Position numbers and translations under genes: made by a program. A stretch of DNA of 64,000 bases, from assembly GCF_000763385.1 (NCBI RefSeq), contig NZ_JQFA01000002.1, positions 3,658,001 to 3,722,000 on the forward strand, read 5' to 3'. This DNA comes from Leptolyngbya sp. KIOST-1 (lineage in GTDB: Bacteria > Cyanobacteriota > Cyanobacteriia > Phormidesmidales > Phormidesmidaceae). Position 1 is the first letter of the stretch. Each line of letters starts with the position of its first letter. Positions 50,111 through 59,440 of the stretch are shown piece after piece. Below the pieces are notes generated by a model. That model did not search any database, had not been told where the DNA came from, and saw only the letters and a list, made by a program, of their open reading frames with translations.

Positions 50111-51826
50111 ATGCGTTTAACCCTGACCGCTTGCCTGCTGGCTTTCACCAGCCTGTTGCCCATTGCCGCCCTGGCTGAGCCTCCCCACGTATTTGAAGCC
50201 GAGGGAGCCAGAATTCGGATGTCGGTGCTGGGGCATTACCAGTCGGGCATTTACCGCCAAAGTGCGGCCGAAATTGTCACCCACGACCCCGCTACCCAGC
50301 GCGGCTTCGTGATCAACGCTGCCTCCGGGGAGGTGGATGTGCTGGATCTGTCGAACCCCGCCAACCCCACTTTGCTCTTCACCATTGATGTGTCTGACCT
50401 GGGGGCCGACGCCAACAGCGTGGCGGTCAAAAATGGCGTGGTGGCGGTGGCGGTGGAGGCCAGCGATCGCGCCGACAATGGCTTTGTGGCCCTCTACGAT
50501 ACCGACGGCACCCGGTTCTCGGTGGTGGAAGTGGGGGCTCTGCCCGACGCGCTGACCTTTTCGCCCAACGGGCGCTGGGTGCTGGTGGCCAACGAGGGCG
50601 AGCCGGTGGAGGACTACGCCCGCGACCCCGAGGGCTCGGTCAGCATCATCGACCTGGCTCCGGGGGCGGCCAACGTCACCCAGGCCAACGTGCGCACCGC
50701 CGACTTCCGCGCCTTCAACGGTCGCGAGGACGAACTGCGGGCCCAGGGCATCCGTATCTTTGGCCCTGGGGCCAGCGCCGCCCAAGACTTTGAGCCCGAG
50801 TGGGTGGAGGTGTCCGCCGACAACCGCACCGCCTACGTCAGTTTGCAGGAGAACAATGCTATTGGCGTGATCGATATCGAGACGGCCACGGTTACGGCCA
50901 TTCATCCCCTGGGCTTTAAAGACTGGTCGGAGAACGGCGAGTGGGCAGGCAACGGCTTTGACGCCAGCCGCCAGGGGGAGGTCAACATTCGTCATTGGCC
51001 CGTGTTTGGTATCTACCACCCCGACACCATCCGCATCTTTGAGACCAACGGCGAGACCTACATCCTCACTGCCAACGAGGGCGACGCCCGCGACTACGAA
51101 GAGGACGAGTGGTGGTCGGAGGAATTTGCCCTAGGGCGGCTGCGGCTGGATCCGGTAGCCTTTCCCAACGCCGCCGAACTCCAGGCCAGCGATCAGCTGG
51201 GCCAGCTGCTGGTGACCTCCACCATGGGCGTGGCCAACGCCTGCAACCCCTCACTGACCACCGCCGAGGCCGTGGCGGCGGGCTACGCCAACGTGCGCGC
51301 CTACGTGGAGGCCGAGTGCGTCTACAACCAGATCTACACCTTTGGGGCGCGCTCCTTTGGGGTCTACCGGGTCACCGATGATGGCCTGGAGCTAGTGTGG
51401 GACTCGGGCAGCCAGATGGAGGAGACCGTGCTGGCTACCACGCCGGACTTCTTTAACGCTGACCACCGCGATCGCGAGGTGCAGCTCAAGCGCCGCTCCC
51501 CCAACAAAGGGCCAGAACCGGAGGGCATTGCCGTGGGCACCATTGGCGATCGCACCTACGCCTTTGTGGGCCTGGAGCGGGTCGGCGGCATCATGGTCTA
51601 CGACATCACCGTGCCAGAGGAGACCACCTTTGTGAAGTACATCAACAACCGCGACTTCAGCGTGGCTACCACCGCCGAGGGGGCCACCGCCACCGATCTG
51701 GGGGCCGAAGGCCTGCACTTCATCTCCGCTGCCGACAGCCCCGACCCCCAGGGTCGGCCCCTGCTGATGGTCGGCCACGAGGTGTCGGGCACCACGACCC
51801 TGTTTGCGATCGACGAGCTGAACTGA
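50111..51826 (+). CDS. Choice-of-anchor I family exported protein
   Basis: A 571-residue protein with a clear signal peptide (RLTLTACLLAFTSLLPIAALA). The body shows beta-propeller-like repeats (GFVINAASGEVDVLDLSNP, DALTFSPNGRWVLVANEGEP, DNRTAYVSLQENNAIGVIDI) and ANEGDARDYEE, matching the choice-of-anchor I family. Some relatives are linked to alkaline phosphatase annotations, but no catalytic residues are visible. No C-terminal anchor is present, so it is probably secreted or periplasmic. Confidence 0.8.
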   Translation: MRLTLTACLLAFTSLLPIAALAEPPHVFEAEGARIRMSVLGHYQSGIYRQSAAEIVTHDPATQRGFVINAASGEVDVLDLSNPANPTLLFTIDVSDLGADANSVAVKNGVVAVAVEASDRADNGFVALYDTDGTRFSVVEVGALPDALTFSPNGRWVLVANEGEPVEDYARDPEGSVSIIDLAPGAANVTQANVRTADFRAFNGREDELRAQGIRIFGPGASAAQDFEPEWVEVSADNRTAYVSLQENNAIGVIDIETATVTAIHPLGFKDWSENGEWAGNGFDASRQGEVNIRHWPVFGIYHPDTIRIFETNGETYILTANEGDARDYEEDEWWSEEFALGRLRLDPVAFPNAAELQASDQLGQLLVTSTMGVANACNPSLTTAEAVAAGYANVRAYVEAECVYNQIYTFGARSFGVYRVTDDGLELVWDSGSQMEETVLATTPDFFNADHRDREVQLKRRSPNKGPEPEGIAVGTIGDRTYAFVGLERVGGIMVYDITVPEETTFVKYINNRDFSVATTAEGATATDLGAEGLHFISAADSPDPQGRPLLMVGHEVSGTTTLFAIDELN

Positions 51827-51926
51827 GCCTCGGGTTCTGGGGGAAAAAGGGGTTTAAGGTTTAAGGTAACGGGTTCAAGAGCCCGCTGCGCCTTGAACCT
51901 TGAACCCTACACTCCAGCCCTTTCCT

Positions 51927-52958
51927 ATGCACGACGCCCTCTTTGCCCAGATCGCTGACCTCGTTCTCTGCCACTCCCCCAGCGGCGCAGAGGACGAGAT
52001 CAACCAGTATTTGATGGATACCCTGGAGAAGCTGGGGGTCGAGCACTGGCGGGATGAGGCCGACAACGTGATCGTCAAAATTCCGGGGCGGGACGATAGC
52101 CGCGCCGTCGCGATCACCGCCCACAAGGACGAGATCGGCACCCTGGTCAAGAGCATCTACGCCGATGGTCGGGTCTCGGTACGCAAGCTGGGCGGCTCCT
52201 TCCCCTGGGTCTACGGCGAAGGCGTGATGGATCTGCTGGGGGATCAAGAGACCATCAGCGGCATTCTCAGCTTTGGCTCGCGCCACGTCTCCCACGAGTC
52301 GCCCCAGAAGACCCAGCAGGAGAGCCAGCCCGTCACCTGGGAGACAGCCTGGATTGAAACCAAGCGATCGCCCCACGAACTGGCCGCCGCCGGCATCCGC
52401 CCCGGCACTCGCGCGGTGGTTGGCAAACACCGCAAGCGCCCCTTCCGCCTAGGCGACCATATTGCGAGTTACACCCTCGACAACAAGGCGTCTCTGGCGA
52501 TTTTGCTTCGCCTGGCGGAGCGGTTAAAGCAGCCGCCAGCAACGGTGTATCTGGTGGCCTCGGCCAAAGAAGAAGTGGGCGCGATCGGTGCCCTGTACTT
52601 TGCCCAGCGCCACCGTCTGGAGGCTCTGATTGCCCTGGAGATTTGCCCCCTGGCGGCGGAATACCCAATTCAGGCGGGGGAAATACCTGTACTGCTCAGT
52701 CAAGATGCCTATGGTCTTTACGATGAAGGGCTCAACGCCGACCTGCGCCGGGCCGCCGTCGCCCACAACCTTCCGGTACAGATGGCAGTAATCAGCGGCT
52801 TTGGCAGCGATGGATCGATCGCCATGAAGTTTGGCCACGTGTCGCGGGCGGCCTGCCTTAGCTTTCCCACCCACAACACCCACGGCTATGAAATTGCCCA
52901 TCTGGGGGCGATCGCCCGCTGCGCCGACATTCTGGAGCACTACTGTAACGACCTGTGA
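51927..52958 (+). CDS. M42-family metallopeptidase
   Basis: A 343-residue M42 aminopeptidase (glutamyl aminopeptidase/endoglucanase-like). The dinuclear zinc ligands are in ITAHKDEIG, ASYTLDNKAS, VASAKEEVGAIG and SFPTHNTHGYE. Such enzymes form large tetrahedral cytoplasmic complexes trimming peptides. The ATG before HDALFAQIADL is chosen; upstream codons from 51900 read as spacer. Confidence 0.88.
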   Translation: MHDALFAQIADLVLCHSPSGAEDEINQYLMDTLEKLGVEHWRDEADNVIVKIPGRDDSRAVAITAHKDEIGTLVKSIYADGRVSVRKLGGSFPWVYGEGVMDLLGDQETISGILSFGSRHVSHESPQKTQQESQPVTWETAWIETKRSPHELAAAGIRPGTRAVVGKHRKRPFRLGDHIASYTLDNKASLAILLRLAERLKQPPATVYLVASAKEEVGAIGALYFAQRHRLEALIALEICPLAAEYPIQAGEIPVLLSQDAYGLYDEGLNADLRRAAVAHNLPVQMAVISGFGSDGSIAMKFGHVSRAACLSFPTHNTHGYEIAHLGAIARCADILEHYCNDL

Positions 52959-53018
52959 CAGCACCCGGGTTAGCCCTAAACCTTTTCTAGAATTAAATAA
53001 ACGTTTTCAGGCAGATCT

Positions 53019-53483
53019 ATGGCCAAAACCGTCGCAGACATGATGACCCCCAACCCGATCACCGTGGGCCCCGACACTGTGCTCAAGGATGCCATTCAGC
53101 TGATGGCCGATAACCACGTTGGCGGCCTGCCGGTCCTCAACGCCGACGGCGATCTGGTGGGCATTCTCTCCCAGTCAGACCTAATGTGGCAGACCACTGG
53201 CATTGATATGCCCGCCTACATCATGCTGCTCGACAGCGTTATCTACCTCAAAAATCCGTCCCAGTACAGCCAGGAAATCCACAAAGCCCTGGGCCAACTG
53301 GTCAAAGACGTGATGAGCGATCACGTCGTCACCATCGCCCCCGATCAATCGGTGCGCGAAGCCGCCCACCTGATGCACGACAAAAAAGTGCGCCGCCTCC
53401 CGGTGGTAAATAGCGATCGCCAGCTAGTTGGCATCCTCACCCGGGGCGACATTGTGCGGGAGATGGCAAATAGCTATGCGTAG
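53019..53483 (+). CDS. CBS-domain pair protein
   Basis: A 154-residue protein made of two CBS domains (MTPNPITVGPDTVLKDAIQLMADNHVGGLPVLN and VVTIAPDQSVREAAHLMHDKKVRRLPVVN). Such stand-alone pairs bind adenosyl nucleotides and regulate other proteins. In the first repeat the loop between the strands carries a roughly 30-residue insertion. The partner is unknown. It follows the M42 gene by 60 bp. Confidence 0.88.
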   Translation: MAKTVADMMTPNPITVGPDTVLKDAIQLMADNHVGGLPVLNADGDLVGILSQSDLMWQTTGIDMPAYIMLLDSVIYLKNPSQYSQEIHKALGQLVKDVMSDHVVTIAPDQSVREAAHLMHDKKVRRLPVVNSDRQLVGILTRGDIVREMANSYA

Positions 53484-53630
53484 GTGAGTGGGCGAGTGGG
53501 CGAGTTAGCGAGTAGGCGAGTAGGCAAGTTAGCGAGCAAGAACTCACCCTCCCACCTATCCACCCTCCCACTCATCCACCCTCCCACCCCCTACCCCCTA
53601 CACCCCACCCCCCTATCCCCCGTCCCCAAA
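53484..53630. repeat. Octanucleotide array, G-rich then C-rich
   Basis: GAGTGGGC-type 8-bp units (about 53490-53540) are followed by complementary-biased CCCACCTA/TCCACCCT units to 53600, so the two halves could pair as a large imperfect hairpin between the CBS gene and nblB. Confidence 0.6.
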
Positions 53631-53674
53631 ATGGCCGATAGTAGAGAGAGCAGAATTGTGTTCACTTCTACAAA

Positions 53675-54337
53675 ATGGCTATTACCCCAGACTCGGTTCG
53701 AGAACTGCTGCACTCCGAAGACTACGGGGATCGGCTGCGGGCCGTTAACCAACTGCGTGAACTGGCCCCAGAAGAAGCATTTGAGCTGGTGCAAATCGCC
53801 GCTAACGACGGCAATGCCCGGGTTCGCTATGCAGCAATCAGCCAAATTTCCAGCCTGGGCCAGCAGGACCTGGCCACCGTAGAACCGCTGCTGCTGCGAT
53901 CGCTCACCCAGGATCCCGAACCCGATGTGCAGGCGGCCGCTGCCGATACCATTGGCGGACTCAGGTTGAGAAGCGCCTATCCCGAACTGGCGGCGCTCTA
54001 TCACAGTACTGAGGAATGGCTGGTGAAATTTAGCATTGTCGCGGCCCTGGGCGAGTTGGGTGAGCCCAGCGCCTTTGAGTTGCTCCAGGAGGCGCTGGGC
54101 TCCGACAATGAGCTGATTGCCACGGCGGCCATTGGAGCGCTGGGTGAATTGGGCGATCGCCGCGCCCTGCCCCTGTTGCTCAACCACACCAACCACCCCG
54201 ACTGGCAGGTTCGCCATCGTTTGGTGCAGGCTTTAGCTCAGTTTTCTGAGCCGGATGCCCATGCCGCTCTCCAGCAGCTCACTAGCGATGACTCAGAGAT
54301 CGTGGCTGGTGCCGCCCGGCAGCATTTAGGCCGTTAA
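53675..54337 (+). CDS. nblB: NblB-like HEAT-repeat protein
   Basis: A 220-residue protein of short alpha-helical HEAT/PBS-lyase repeats (ARVRYAAISQIS, PDVQAAAADTIGGLRL, EWLVKFSIVAALGELGEPSAFELLQEALG, ELIATAAIGALGELGDRRALPLLL). Length and the opening ITPDSVRELLHSEDYGDRLRAVNQLREL fit cyanobacterial NblB, needed for phycobilisome breakdown during starvation. Other phycobilin-lyase-like HEAT proteins are possible but less likely. Confidence 0.75.
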   Translation: MAITPDSVRELLHSEDYGDRLRAVNQLRELAPEEAFELVQIAANDGNARVRYAAISQISSLGQQDLATVEPLLLRSLTQDPEPDVQAAAADTIGGLRLRSAYPELAALYHSTEEWLVKFSIVAALGELGEPSAFELLQEALGSDNELIATAAIGALGELGDRRALPLLLNHTNHPDWQVRHRLVQALAQFSEPDAHAALQQLTSDDSEIVAGAARQHLGR

Positions 54338-54825
54338 TCGAGCAGCTACAACCGGGCAAATTCCTCTTTTAAGCTACTTAATATTGCGTAACCTTAGCCT
54401 CATATTGTGTTTCAAAGCCGCAAAGTGCAGCCTTGCTCGATATGGCGCGTTCCTTATTTGCCTAAGTTTTTGACAGACCCAAGCAAAGTTTTCAGACCAA
54501 TAAAAAAGTGGCGGCAGGGCAGTTTTGCCTGGAATTAACAACTGTTGATGACGTCCTAACAAAGTTTGCTATAGTGGAATAGTGGCCGTAGCGCTATAGC
54601 CGTAGCGCTTGCTGGGTTTCGGGTTTTGGCTCATATCAAGTCTTTAACCCAAATTCCTTTAGGTCTATATTGCCAGGGCTTATGCACAAATGCAGGTTCT
54701 GAGCAACCCATAGAAAATATAAATACTTTATTGGTCGTTAAAGATTCATTTTGATTGATTAATATCTGTCCCTTTGGTCAGATTCTCTTACAACTACTCA
54801 ACTCAAGACATTGGAGATGGCCTGA
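54338..54825. other. AT-rich intergenic region
   Basis: About 490 bp between nblB and the ATPase gene. A direct repeat GCCGTAGCGCT lies at about 54584-54610. No gene or RNA I can support; the promoter of the next gene is presumably here. Confidence 0.4.
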
Positions 54826-55275
54826 GTGATTGCAACTTCTCCACCTACGCAACAGCAAAAATGGGACACCCTGAGCTTTGTATCTACGCTGTATTTGCAG
54901 CCCGTGATTGAGCTTTTGCTGAAAGATGTCCCTCCCCCCTGGCAAGCTGAGGTGAGGCTTGGGCTGCAAGAGGCACTGGTGAATGCGGCTAAGCACGGGA
55001 ATCGCCTTGACCCGGCCAAGTGTATCTCAGTGAAGTACACTGCTTCGGCCTCTCATCTGTGGTGGGTGATCTCCGATCAAGGAAATGGGTTTCACTACCC
55101 CTGCGGTTGCGATGAAGCTAAGGATAGCAACTGCAGCTCCCACCCTGGGGACTGTGGCCGCGGCCTCTACATTTTGTACCAGGTGTTCGATCAGGTGACC
55201 TGGTATAACGACGGGCGTGAGTTGCATCTCACCAAGGTTGTGCGGCAGCCGCGTCGACTACCGTTAATTCGCTAG
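54826..55275 (+). CDS. RsbW/HATPase_c anti-sigma-type ATP-binding protein
   Basis: A 149-residue single-domain GHKL ATPase. The N-box is EALVNAAKHGN, G1 SDQGNGF and G2 GRGLYIL. This architecture is that of anti-sigma kinases (RsbW/SpoIIAB) and their relatives in partner-switching regulation. It starts with GTG, GGAG lying about 10 nt upstream. No anti-anti-sigma gene is adjacent. Confidence 0.85.
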   Translation: MIATSPPTQQQKWDTLSFVSTLYLQPVIELLLKDVPPPWQAEVRLGLQEALVNAAKHGNRLDPAKCISVKYTASASHLWWVISDQGNGFHYPCGCDEAKDSNCSSHPGDCGRGLYILYQVFDQVTWYNDGRELHLTKVVRQPRRLPLIR

Positions 55276-55278
55276 TCC

Positions 55279-55317
55279 AGCGCGCCACCCAACCTACAAA
55301 CTTGGGGTTAACAGAGC
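55279..55317. repeat. Family A repeat, partial copy 5
   Basis: GCGCGCCACCCAACCTACAAACTTGGGG, followed by ACAGAGCATTAGTC. The tail also occurs after copy 1 (171-207), so the repeat unit extends beyond the palindrome. Confidence 0.6.
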
Positions 55318-55318
55318 A

Positions 55319-55642
55319 TTAGTCGTTTGGCAACCGAGTTTTCCGCTCTCCGTGGGTAGGGCAAGGGGGCGCTTTGAGACTGTGATTCAGCCACCCCATA
55401 GCCTGCTCGACCCGCGCCAGGGCCTCGTCCGAATTGTTCTTCAGCAAAAAGACTAGCGCTGCGGCCAGTTGTTCCCTGGCGCGGACCTGGCGATCGCGGT
55501 TCAGCCGGTGCCAGTCAGCCGGTTTAATGGCCAGGCGCTCTGCCAGAAGTTGCGCCAGTTCCAGGTCGGTCAACTCGGCGGCCGATTTAGCTGCCTGTGC
55601 TGTTGCATGGGGCGTCGTGGAGGGATCAAACGAAAAAGTCAT
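55319..55642 (-). CDS. Conserved cyanobacterial protein (DUF6439-like)
   Basis: A 107-residue helical protein (LELAQLLAERLAIKPADWHRLNRDRQVRAREQLAAALVFLLK). I recall it as a conserved cyanobacterial family of unknown function ending in PPCPTHG. Its 3' end abuts the partial repeat. Confidence 0.7.
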   Translation of the reverse strand: MTFSFDPSTTPHATAQAAKSAAELTDLELAQLLAERLAIKPADWHRLNRDRQVRAREQLAAALVFLLKNNSDEALARVEQAMGWLNHSLKAPPCPTHGERKTRLPND

Positions 55643-55732
55643 GTTTCCCGAAACCAGTTGGGGTTAACTAGAGCATAGAACCTGCCCGGCACCCTGAGGG
55701 CAGATCGCATCTCTTCTATACATTCTGCACTA

Positions 55733-56110
55733 ATGAACTCAGGCCATCGGCAAAAGCGATACCACAGTCAGCGGGGCTCCCTGGGGGATCTCTCCGACTC
55801 CTCCCCCTCCCTGGCCGACCTCATGCAGCAGCTTGAGGGGCTGGAGCTGCGCCTGCACCAGCTCAAGACGGGGATCGCTAACCTGTTGCAGCTTCAGCAT
55901 CTGCAGAGCGACGTGCCCACCGCCGATGCCCAGCGGTCTGCTCAGGAGGTCGCCCATCTTCAGGAAACCGCCGACCAGTTTGAAATGGAGTTGGCCAGCC
56001 GGGTAATCAGCTGGCAGCACCTGCAGGAACCCTTCTGGCAGGCGGTGCGCTTTGGGGGCTTAGGCCTGTTGATAGGGTGGGCGCTGGCCTGGCTGGTCTA
56101 CGCTCGCTAG
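55733..56110 (+). CDS. Small coiled-coil membrane protein
   Basis: A 125-residue protein: a hydrophilic N-terminus, a coiled-coil stretch (ADLMQQLEGLELRLHQLKTGIANLLQLQHL) and one C-terminal helix (FGGLGLLIGWALAWLVYAR), hence a tail-anchored topology. Function unknown. It precedes the two tRNA genes. Confidence 0.65.
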   Translation: MNSGHRQKRYHSQRGSLGDLSDSSPSLADLMQQLEGLELRLHQLKTGIANLLQLQHLQSDVPTADAQRSAQEVAHLQETADQFEMELASRVISWQHLQEPFWQAVRFGGLGLLIGWALAWLVYAR

Positions 56111-56335
56111 GGGCAAACTCTGCCTAACGGTTGGCTGGCCCCAGAATTTTGGATTCAGCCTTTAGACTTGTTGGGGGCGGGCGTGGCATTGCCGATGGTG
56201 GTGGGTTTTTGGCCAGAGCTAAGGGCCCGCCCGAGGGACATTCAGCCGCTGGGACAAAATTTGTGGGCAAAAACTTTTTAGACTGCCCAAAACTAATTCC
56301 CCTACCGTGCTAGGATTATAAATCGTGGATAGGGC

Positions 56336-56417
56336 GGGTCGGTGCCCGAGTGGTTAATGGGGGCGGACTGTAAATCCGCTGGCTACGCCTACGCTGGTTC
56401 GAATCCAGCCCGGCCCA
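56336..56417 (+). tRNA. tRNA-Tyr (GTA)
   Basis: An 82-nt class II tRNA with a long variable arm. The acceptor GGGTCGG pairs with CCGGCCC (one G-U), the anticodon loop is CTGTAAA (GTA), and the T-arm is CTGGTTCGAATCCAG. No CCA is encoded. Confidence 0.95.
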
Positions 56418-56429
56418 TCCACGATAGTT

Positions 56430-56501
<72 letters not shown>

Positions 56502-56520
56502 TACCTAAATATCCAGCCGA

Positions 56521-57450
56521 CTACCAAAATAGGTGGTTAAGCCAGTGCTGAAATAGCTTTGGCCCCGCTGGTTCCTGATAATTGACGGGTAGAAGGGCGG
56601 CAAAGGCCTGTTCTACCTCCGCCAGCGCGGCGTCGATATCGATTCGCTTGGGGCGCTGCTGGTGGGGAACTCGTACGGCTGGCCCAAAGCGCAGGGTTAG
56701 TCGCTTGCGCAGGTAAAGCGTTTGGGTGCCGATGATCGCCACCGGGTAGATGGGCACCCCCGATCGCATGGCATAGAGGACTGTACCCCGCTTCAGCGGA
56801 TGCATTTGTCCTTCCTGTTCCCCCAGACGGCCTTCGGGAAAGAGCATAATGCCGTCACCTCGGGCTAGGAGCGCCTGCACAGCCTGGTCAATTTGACGCA
56901 TCTGGTGAATTGAGCTGCCGTTGGGGACAGAAGTACGAATTTCATCGGCCAGGGGCTTCAGCTCGTCGCGGCCCTGATCGGCAGCGGTCATAACGGCGAT
57001 TTCTTCCTTCCACCAGCGCTCCAGGGGGATCACGCCCCCAGCCCAGCCCAGTAGCCCACGCTTCCAGCGCTTGTTAAACAGGGTGCGGGCATCGCCCAGG
57101 ATGTAGTAGTAGGGGCGAGGGGGACAGAAAGCTAACAGTAAAAACGGATCCAGGTGATTGAGATGATTGGCCACCAGGACGTTGGGTTCGGTGGGAATGT
57201 GTTCCGAGGTTTCAATGCGGACCCGAAAGAAGGTTTTGATGAACCGGCGCATCACCCAGCGCCGAAATCGTCCGCTCACCCTGTTGTCGGCAGTGCCTTC
57301 GGCGATCGCGCTCAGCTCTGCCAAATCGTGCTCAATGCAGTGGCGCACCGCGGGATGTTGTGCCATGGCCACCCCCTCTTTCACCCGGACAATTGCCTCG
57401 GGAGTGAGCACAACGTCTACATCAGAGCGGGCCTTAGACGGGTCAATCAT
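56521..57450 (-). CDS. 1-acylglycerol-3-phosphate acyltransferase-like
   Basis: A 309-residue PlsC-family acyltransferase. NHLNHLD holds the HX4D catalytic motif, and FPEGRLGEQEG is the second motif binding the phosphate. It probably acylates lysophosphatidate in membrane lipid synthesis, though related acceptors are possible. The N-terminal 90 residues are not part of the core domain. The start at the ATG before IDPSKARS is preferred because a longer frame upstream reads as repeat-derived sequence. Confidence 0.85.
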   Translation of the reverse strand: MIDPSKARSDVDVVLTPEAIVRVKEGVAMAQHPAVRHCIEHDLAELSAIAEGTADNRVSGRFRRWVMRRFIKTFFRVRIETSEHIPTEPNVLVANHLNHLDPFLLLAFCPPRPYYYILGDARTLFNKRWKRGLLGWAGGVIPLERWWKEEIAVMTAADQGRDELKPLADEIRTSVPNGSSIHQMRQIDQAVQALLARGDGIMLFPEGRLGEQEGQMHPLKRGTVLYAMRSGVPIYPVAIIGTQTLYLRKRLTLRFGPAVRVPHQQRPKRIDIDAALAEVEQAFAALLPVNYQEPAGPKLFQHWLNHLFW

Positions 57451-57466
57451 GCTAGAAAACAGAAGC

Positions 57467-57518
57467 CAGGGTTCTGCTAAGGGATAACTAGCCAAGGACC
57501 AGGGTGGGCAGAACCCTG
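57467..57518. repeat. Inverted repeat in the acyltransferase leader
   Basis: CAGGGTTCTGC (57467-57477) and GCAGAACCCTG (57508-57518) form an 11-bp perfect stem with a 30-nt loop just upstream of the start codon. A similar ACCAGGGTTCT element lies near 57729. Confidence 0.5.
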
Positions 57519-57749
57519 AGTACTGGCTGCGGACTACCAGCTCAGACCAGGCTGGGGCTGGTGCCCTGAGTATGCCGTCTGAGGTCGCTAAATAGAGCAA
57601 CTCTCCAAGAAGTCTTAACTCTCTAAGGGCTTAGAGTATCGGTACGATTGATGACACGTCCTAGGCGCAATGGCCATCTTGATACTTTGGCGCTGCGCTA
57701 AGGCCTAACTGGCCTTCAGGGCAAGAAACCAGGGTTCTTTATCCCTGTT

Positions 57750-58241
57750 CTAGCTGCCGTGACAGAGCTTGTACTTTTTGCCGCTACCGCACCAGCAGGG
57801 ATCGCTGCGTTTGGGCACCAGGGGCGGTAGGGCATCGCCATCAATGTAGAACCAGCGGCCTTTTTGGCAGCTAAAGCGCGATCGCTCATGGACCTGACCC
57901 GGCTTGGGGTCTTCGTAGTAGGCCACAAATTCCACCACGCCCTGGCGATCGCTCGCCTGCCCGGCCTCGGTGGCCAGAACCCGCAGCCCCAGCCAGGTGG
58001 TGTTGGCCACGCTTTGGGCGATCGCCGCCCGCTGCCCCCCGTACCGCTGGGCAGGGTGGTGGGTGGCGATTAAATAGTCAATGTTGCCCTGGTAGTAGGC
58101 GGTATAGCGCGATCGCATCAGCGCCACCGCCGTCGGAGCGCTCTGCTGCCCCAGTAGGTAGGGCTGGCAGCAGGTGCCAAAGCGCTCCCCGCTGCCGCAG
58201 GGACAGTCGTCAGCCGCCGTTACCGCCGTGCCCTTACCCAT
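57750..58241 (-). CDS. YchJ-family protein with two SEC-C motifs
   Basis: A 163-residue YchJ/UPF0225 protein. The N-terminal zinc motif is CPCGSGERFGTCC and the C-terminal one CWCGSGKKYKLCH, both of SEC-C type; the central domain (ALMRSRYTAYYQGNIDYLIATHHP) is NTF2-like. Function not established. It lies 11 bp after the DUF4268 gene, so the two are probably one operon. Confidence 0.88.
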   Translation of the reverse strand: MGKGTAVTAADDCPCGSGERFGTCCQPYLLGQQSAPTAVALMRSRYTAYYQGNIDYLIATHHPAQRYGGQRAAIAQSVANTTWLGLRVLATEAGQASDRQGVVEFVAYYEDPKPGQVHERSRFSCQKGRWFYIDGDALPPLVPKRSDPCWCGSGKKYKLCHGS

Positions 58242-58252
58242 GCGTCCATCCC

Positions 58253-59338
58253 CTACCGCCGGGGGCGCGCAGGCAAAATCAGCGCATCGTTGAGGGCGGC
58301 GGCTCGATGGCGGGGCAAAGCCTCATAGCTGTTGGCATCGAGCTGCTTAATGCGCTCAAAGAACGCTTCGTAGAACCGCTCCAGGCAGTCGCAAAACCAG
58401 GCCTGGTAGGTGGGCCACAGGTTGCGATCGCCCAGGTTGACCTCCGTCAGGGTGCTGGCCACCATGCAGGTCTGGTCCCCGGTGCCGTCCCAGATCAGGG
58501 GGAGGCCAATGTCGTCGGCGATCGCCTCGCGATCGTGGGCCAGCAGGTGAAAGTGGGGCTGGGCGTCGATCCCCGACAGCAGCAGCTCGGTGTAGAGGCT
58601 GTTGTGGTCGCGATCGAGGATGGCGTTGAGGCGAAACCCGGCCCGGGCAATGGCAAACCCCATGGTCACGTCGATCGAGGGGGAGCCGGGTTTGACCAGG
58701 CTGCCCTGGCGATCCAGGCGATCGCAGAGACCGCTCCAAAAATCTAAATTTTCCTGCTGTAGCTCGCTCAGGGGTTCGGGCTCAGGCGGGCTGGGTATCT
58801 CTGCCGCCACCTCGTCGCCCTGGGCTATGTCCCGGCCTTCGTCGTCAGGATCCTCGCCCACCGCACCGCAGGTGGGGATAAAGTTGGCGGCCATGGCGGC
58901 GTTGCCAATGCTCCACAGCTCTACTACGACGCCCAGCCAGGTCACCTCACTGGTTTGGTCCAGCCAGTCGAGGGTGTGACATACCTCTGGGGCAAAGGCT
59001 GGCCCGATCCACAGTACCGTCGCGGCGTCGGCCGCTGCCGCCCAGGCCAACAGGGTGCCCAGGTCGGCCGCCGTGGGAGAGCCCAGGTGGGCAGTCAGCA
59101 GCACTGGCTCATCGCCTTTAACTGTCAGCAGGGCACAGTCTGGTGATGGCGCGGCGTCGGTCTCCGAAAGCACCAGGTCCAGGCCGACGGTTTCGCCCAG
59201 CAGCTCCAGGGTTTCTGGCTCCATCAGCCACTGCAGAAAATCGGCCTGGGTCTGCCAGTAGTCGGTGGGGTCGAGTTTCTGCAGTCGTCCCAGCTTGGGT
59301 TTGGCAGATCGCTTAGGCACAGGTATTCGCTCGGGCAA
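58253..59338 (-). CDS. DUF4268 domain protein
   Basis: A 361-residue protein. The C-terminal 150 residues contain NLDFWSGLCDRL, GFAIARAGFRLNAILDRDHNSLYTELLL and PHFHLLAHDREAIADDIGLPLIWDG, typical of DUF4268. The N-terminal part (about 60-190) is a divergent nuclease-like region of the kind seen with this domain; its catalytic residues are not obvious. The start is TTG at 59338 or GTG at 59320. Function unknown. Confidence 0.75.
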   Translation of the reverse strand: MPERIPVPKRSAKPKLGRLQKLDPTDYWQTQADFLQWLMEPETLELLGETVGLDLVLSETDAAPSPDCALLTVKGDEPVLLTAHLGSPTAADLGTLLAWAAAADAATVLWIGPAFAPEVCHTLDWLDQTSEVTWLGVVVELWSIGNAAMAANFIPTCGAVGEDPDDEGRDIAQGDEVAAEIPSPPEPEPLSELQQENLDFWSGLCDRLDRQGSLVKPGSPSIDVTMGFAIARAGFRLNAILDRDHNSLYTELLLSGIDAQPHFHLLAHDREAIADDIGLPLIWDGTGDQTCMVASTLTEVNLGDRNLWPTYQAWFCDCLERFYEAFFERIKQLDANSYEALPRHRAAALNDALILPARPRR

Positions 59339-59440
59339 AGGGCAGTAGCTGATCCTATTATGGCGCGGTCGTACCCCACAGGCGCAGGGAAAAGTGAGGC
59401 CGCGATCGGGTGGACTCTGCCTGGCAGCGCGTCCGCTGGA

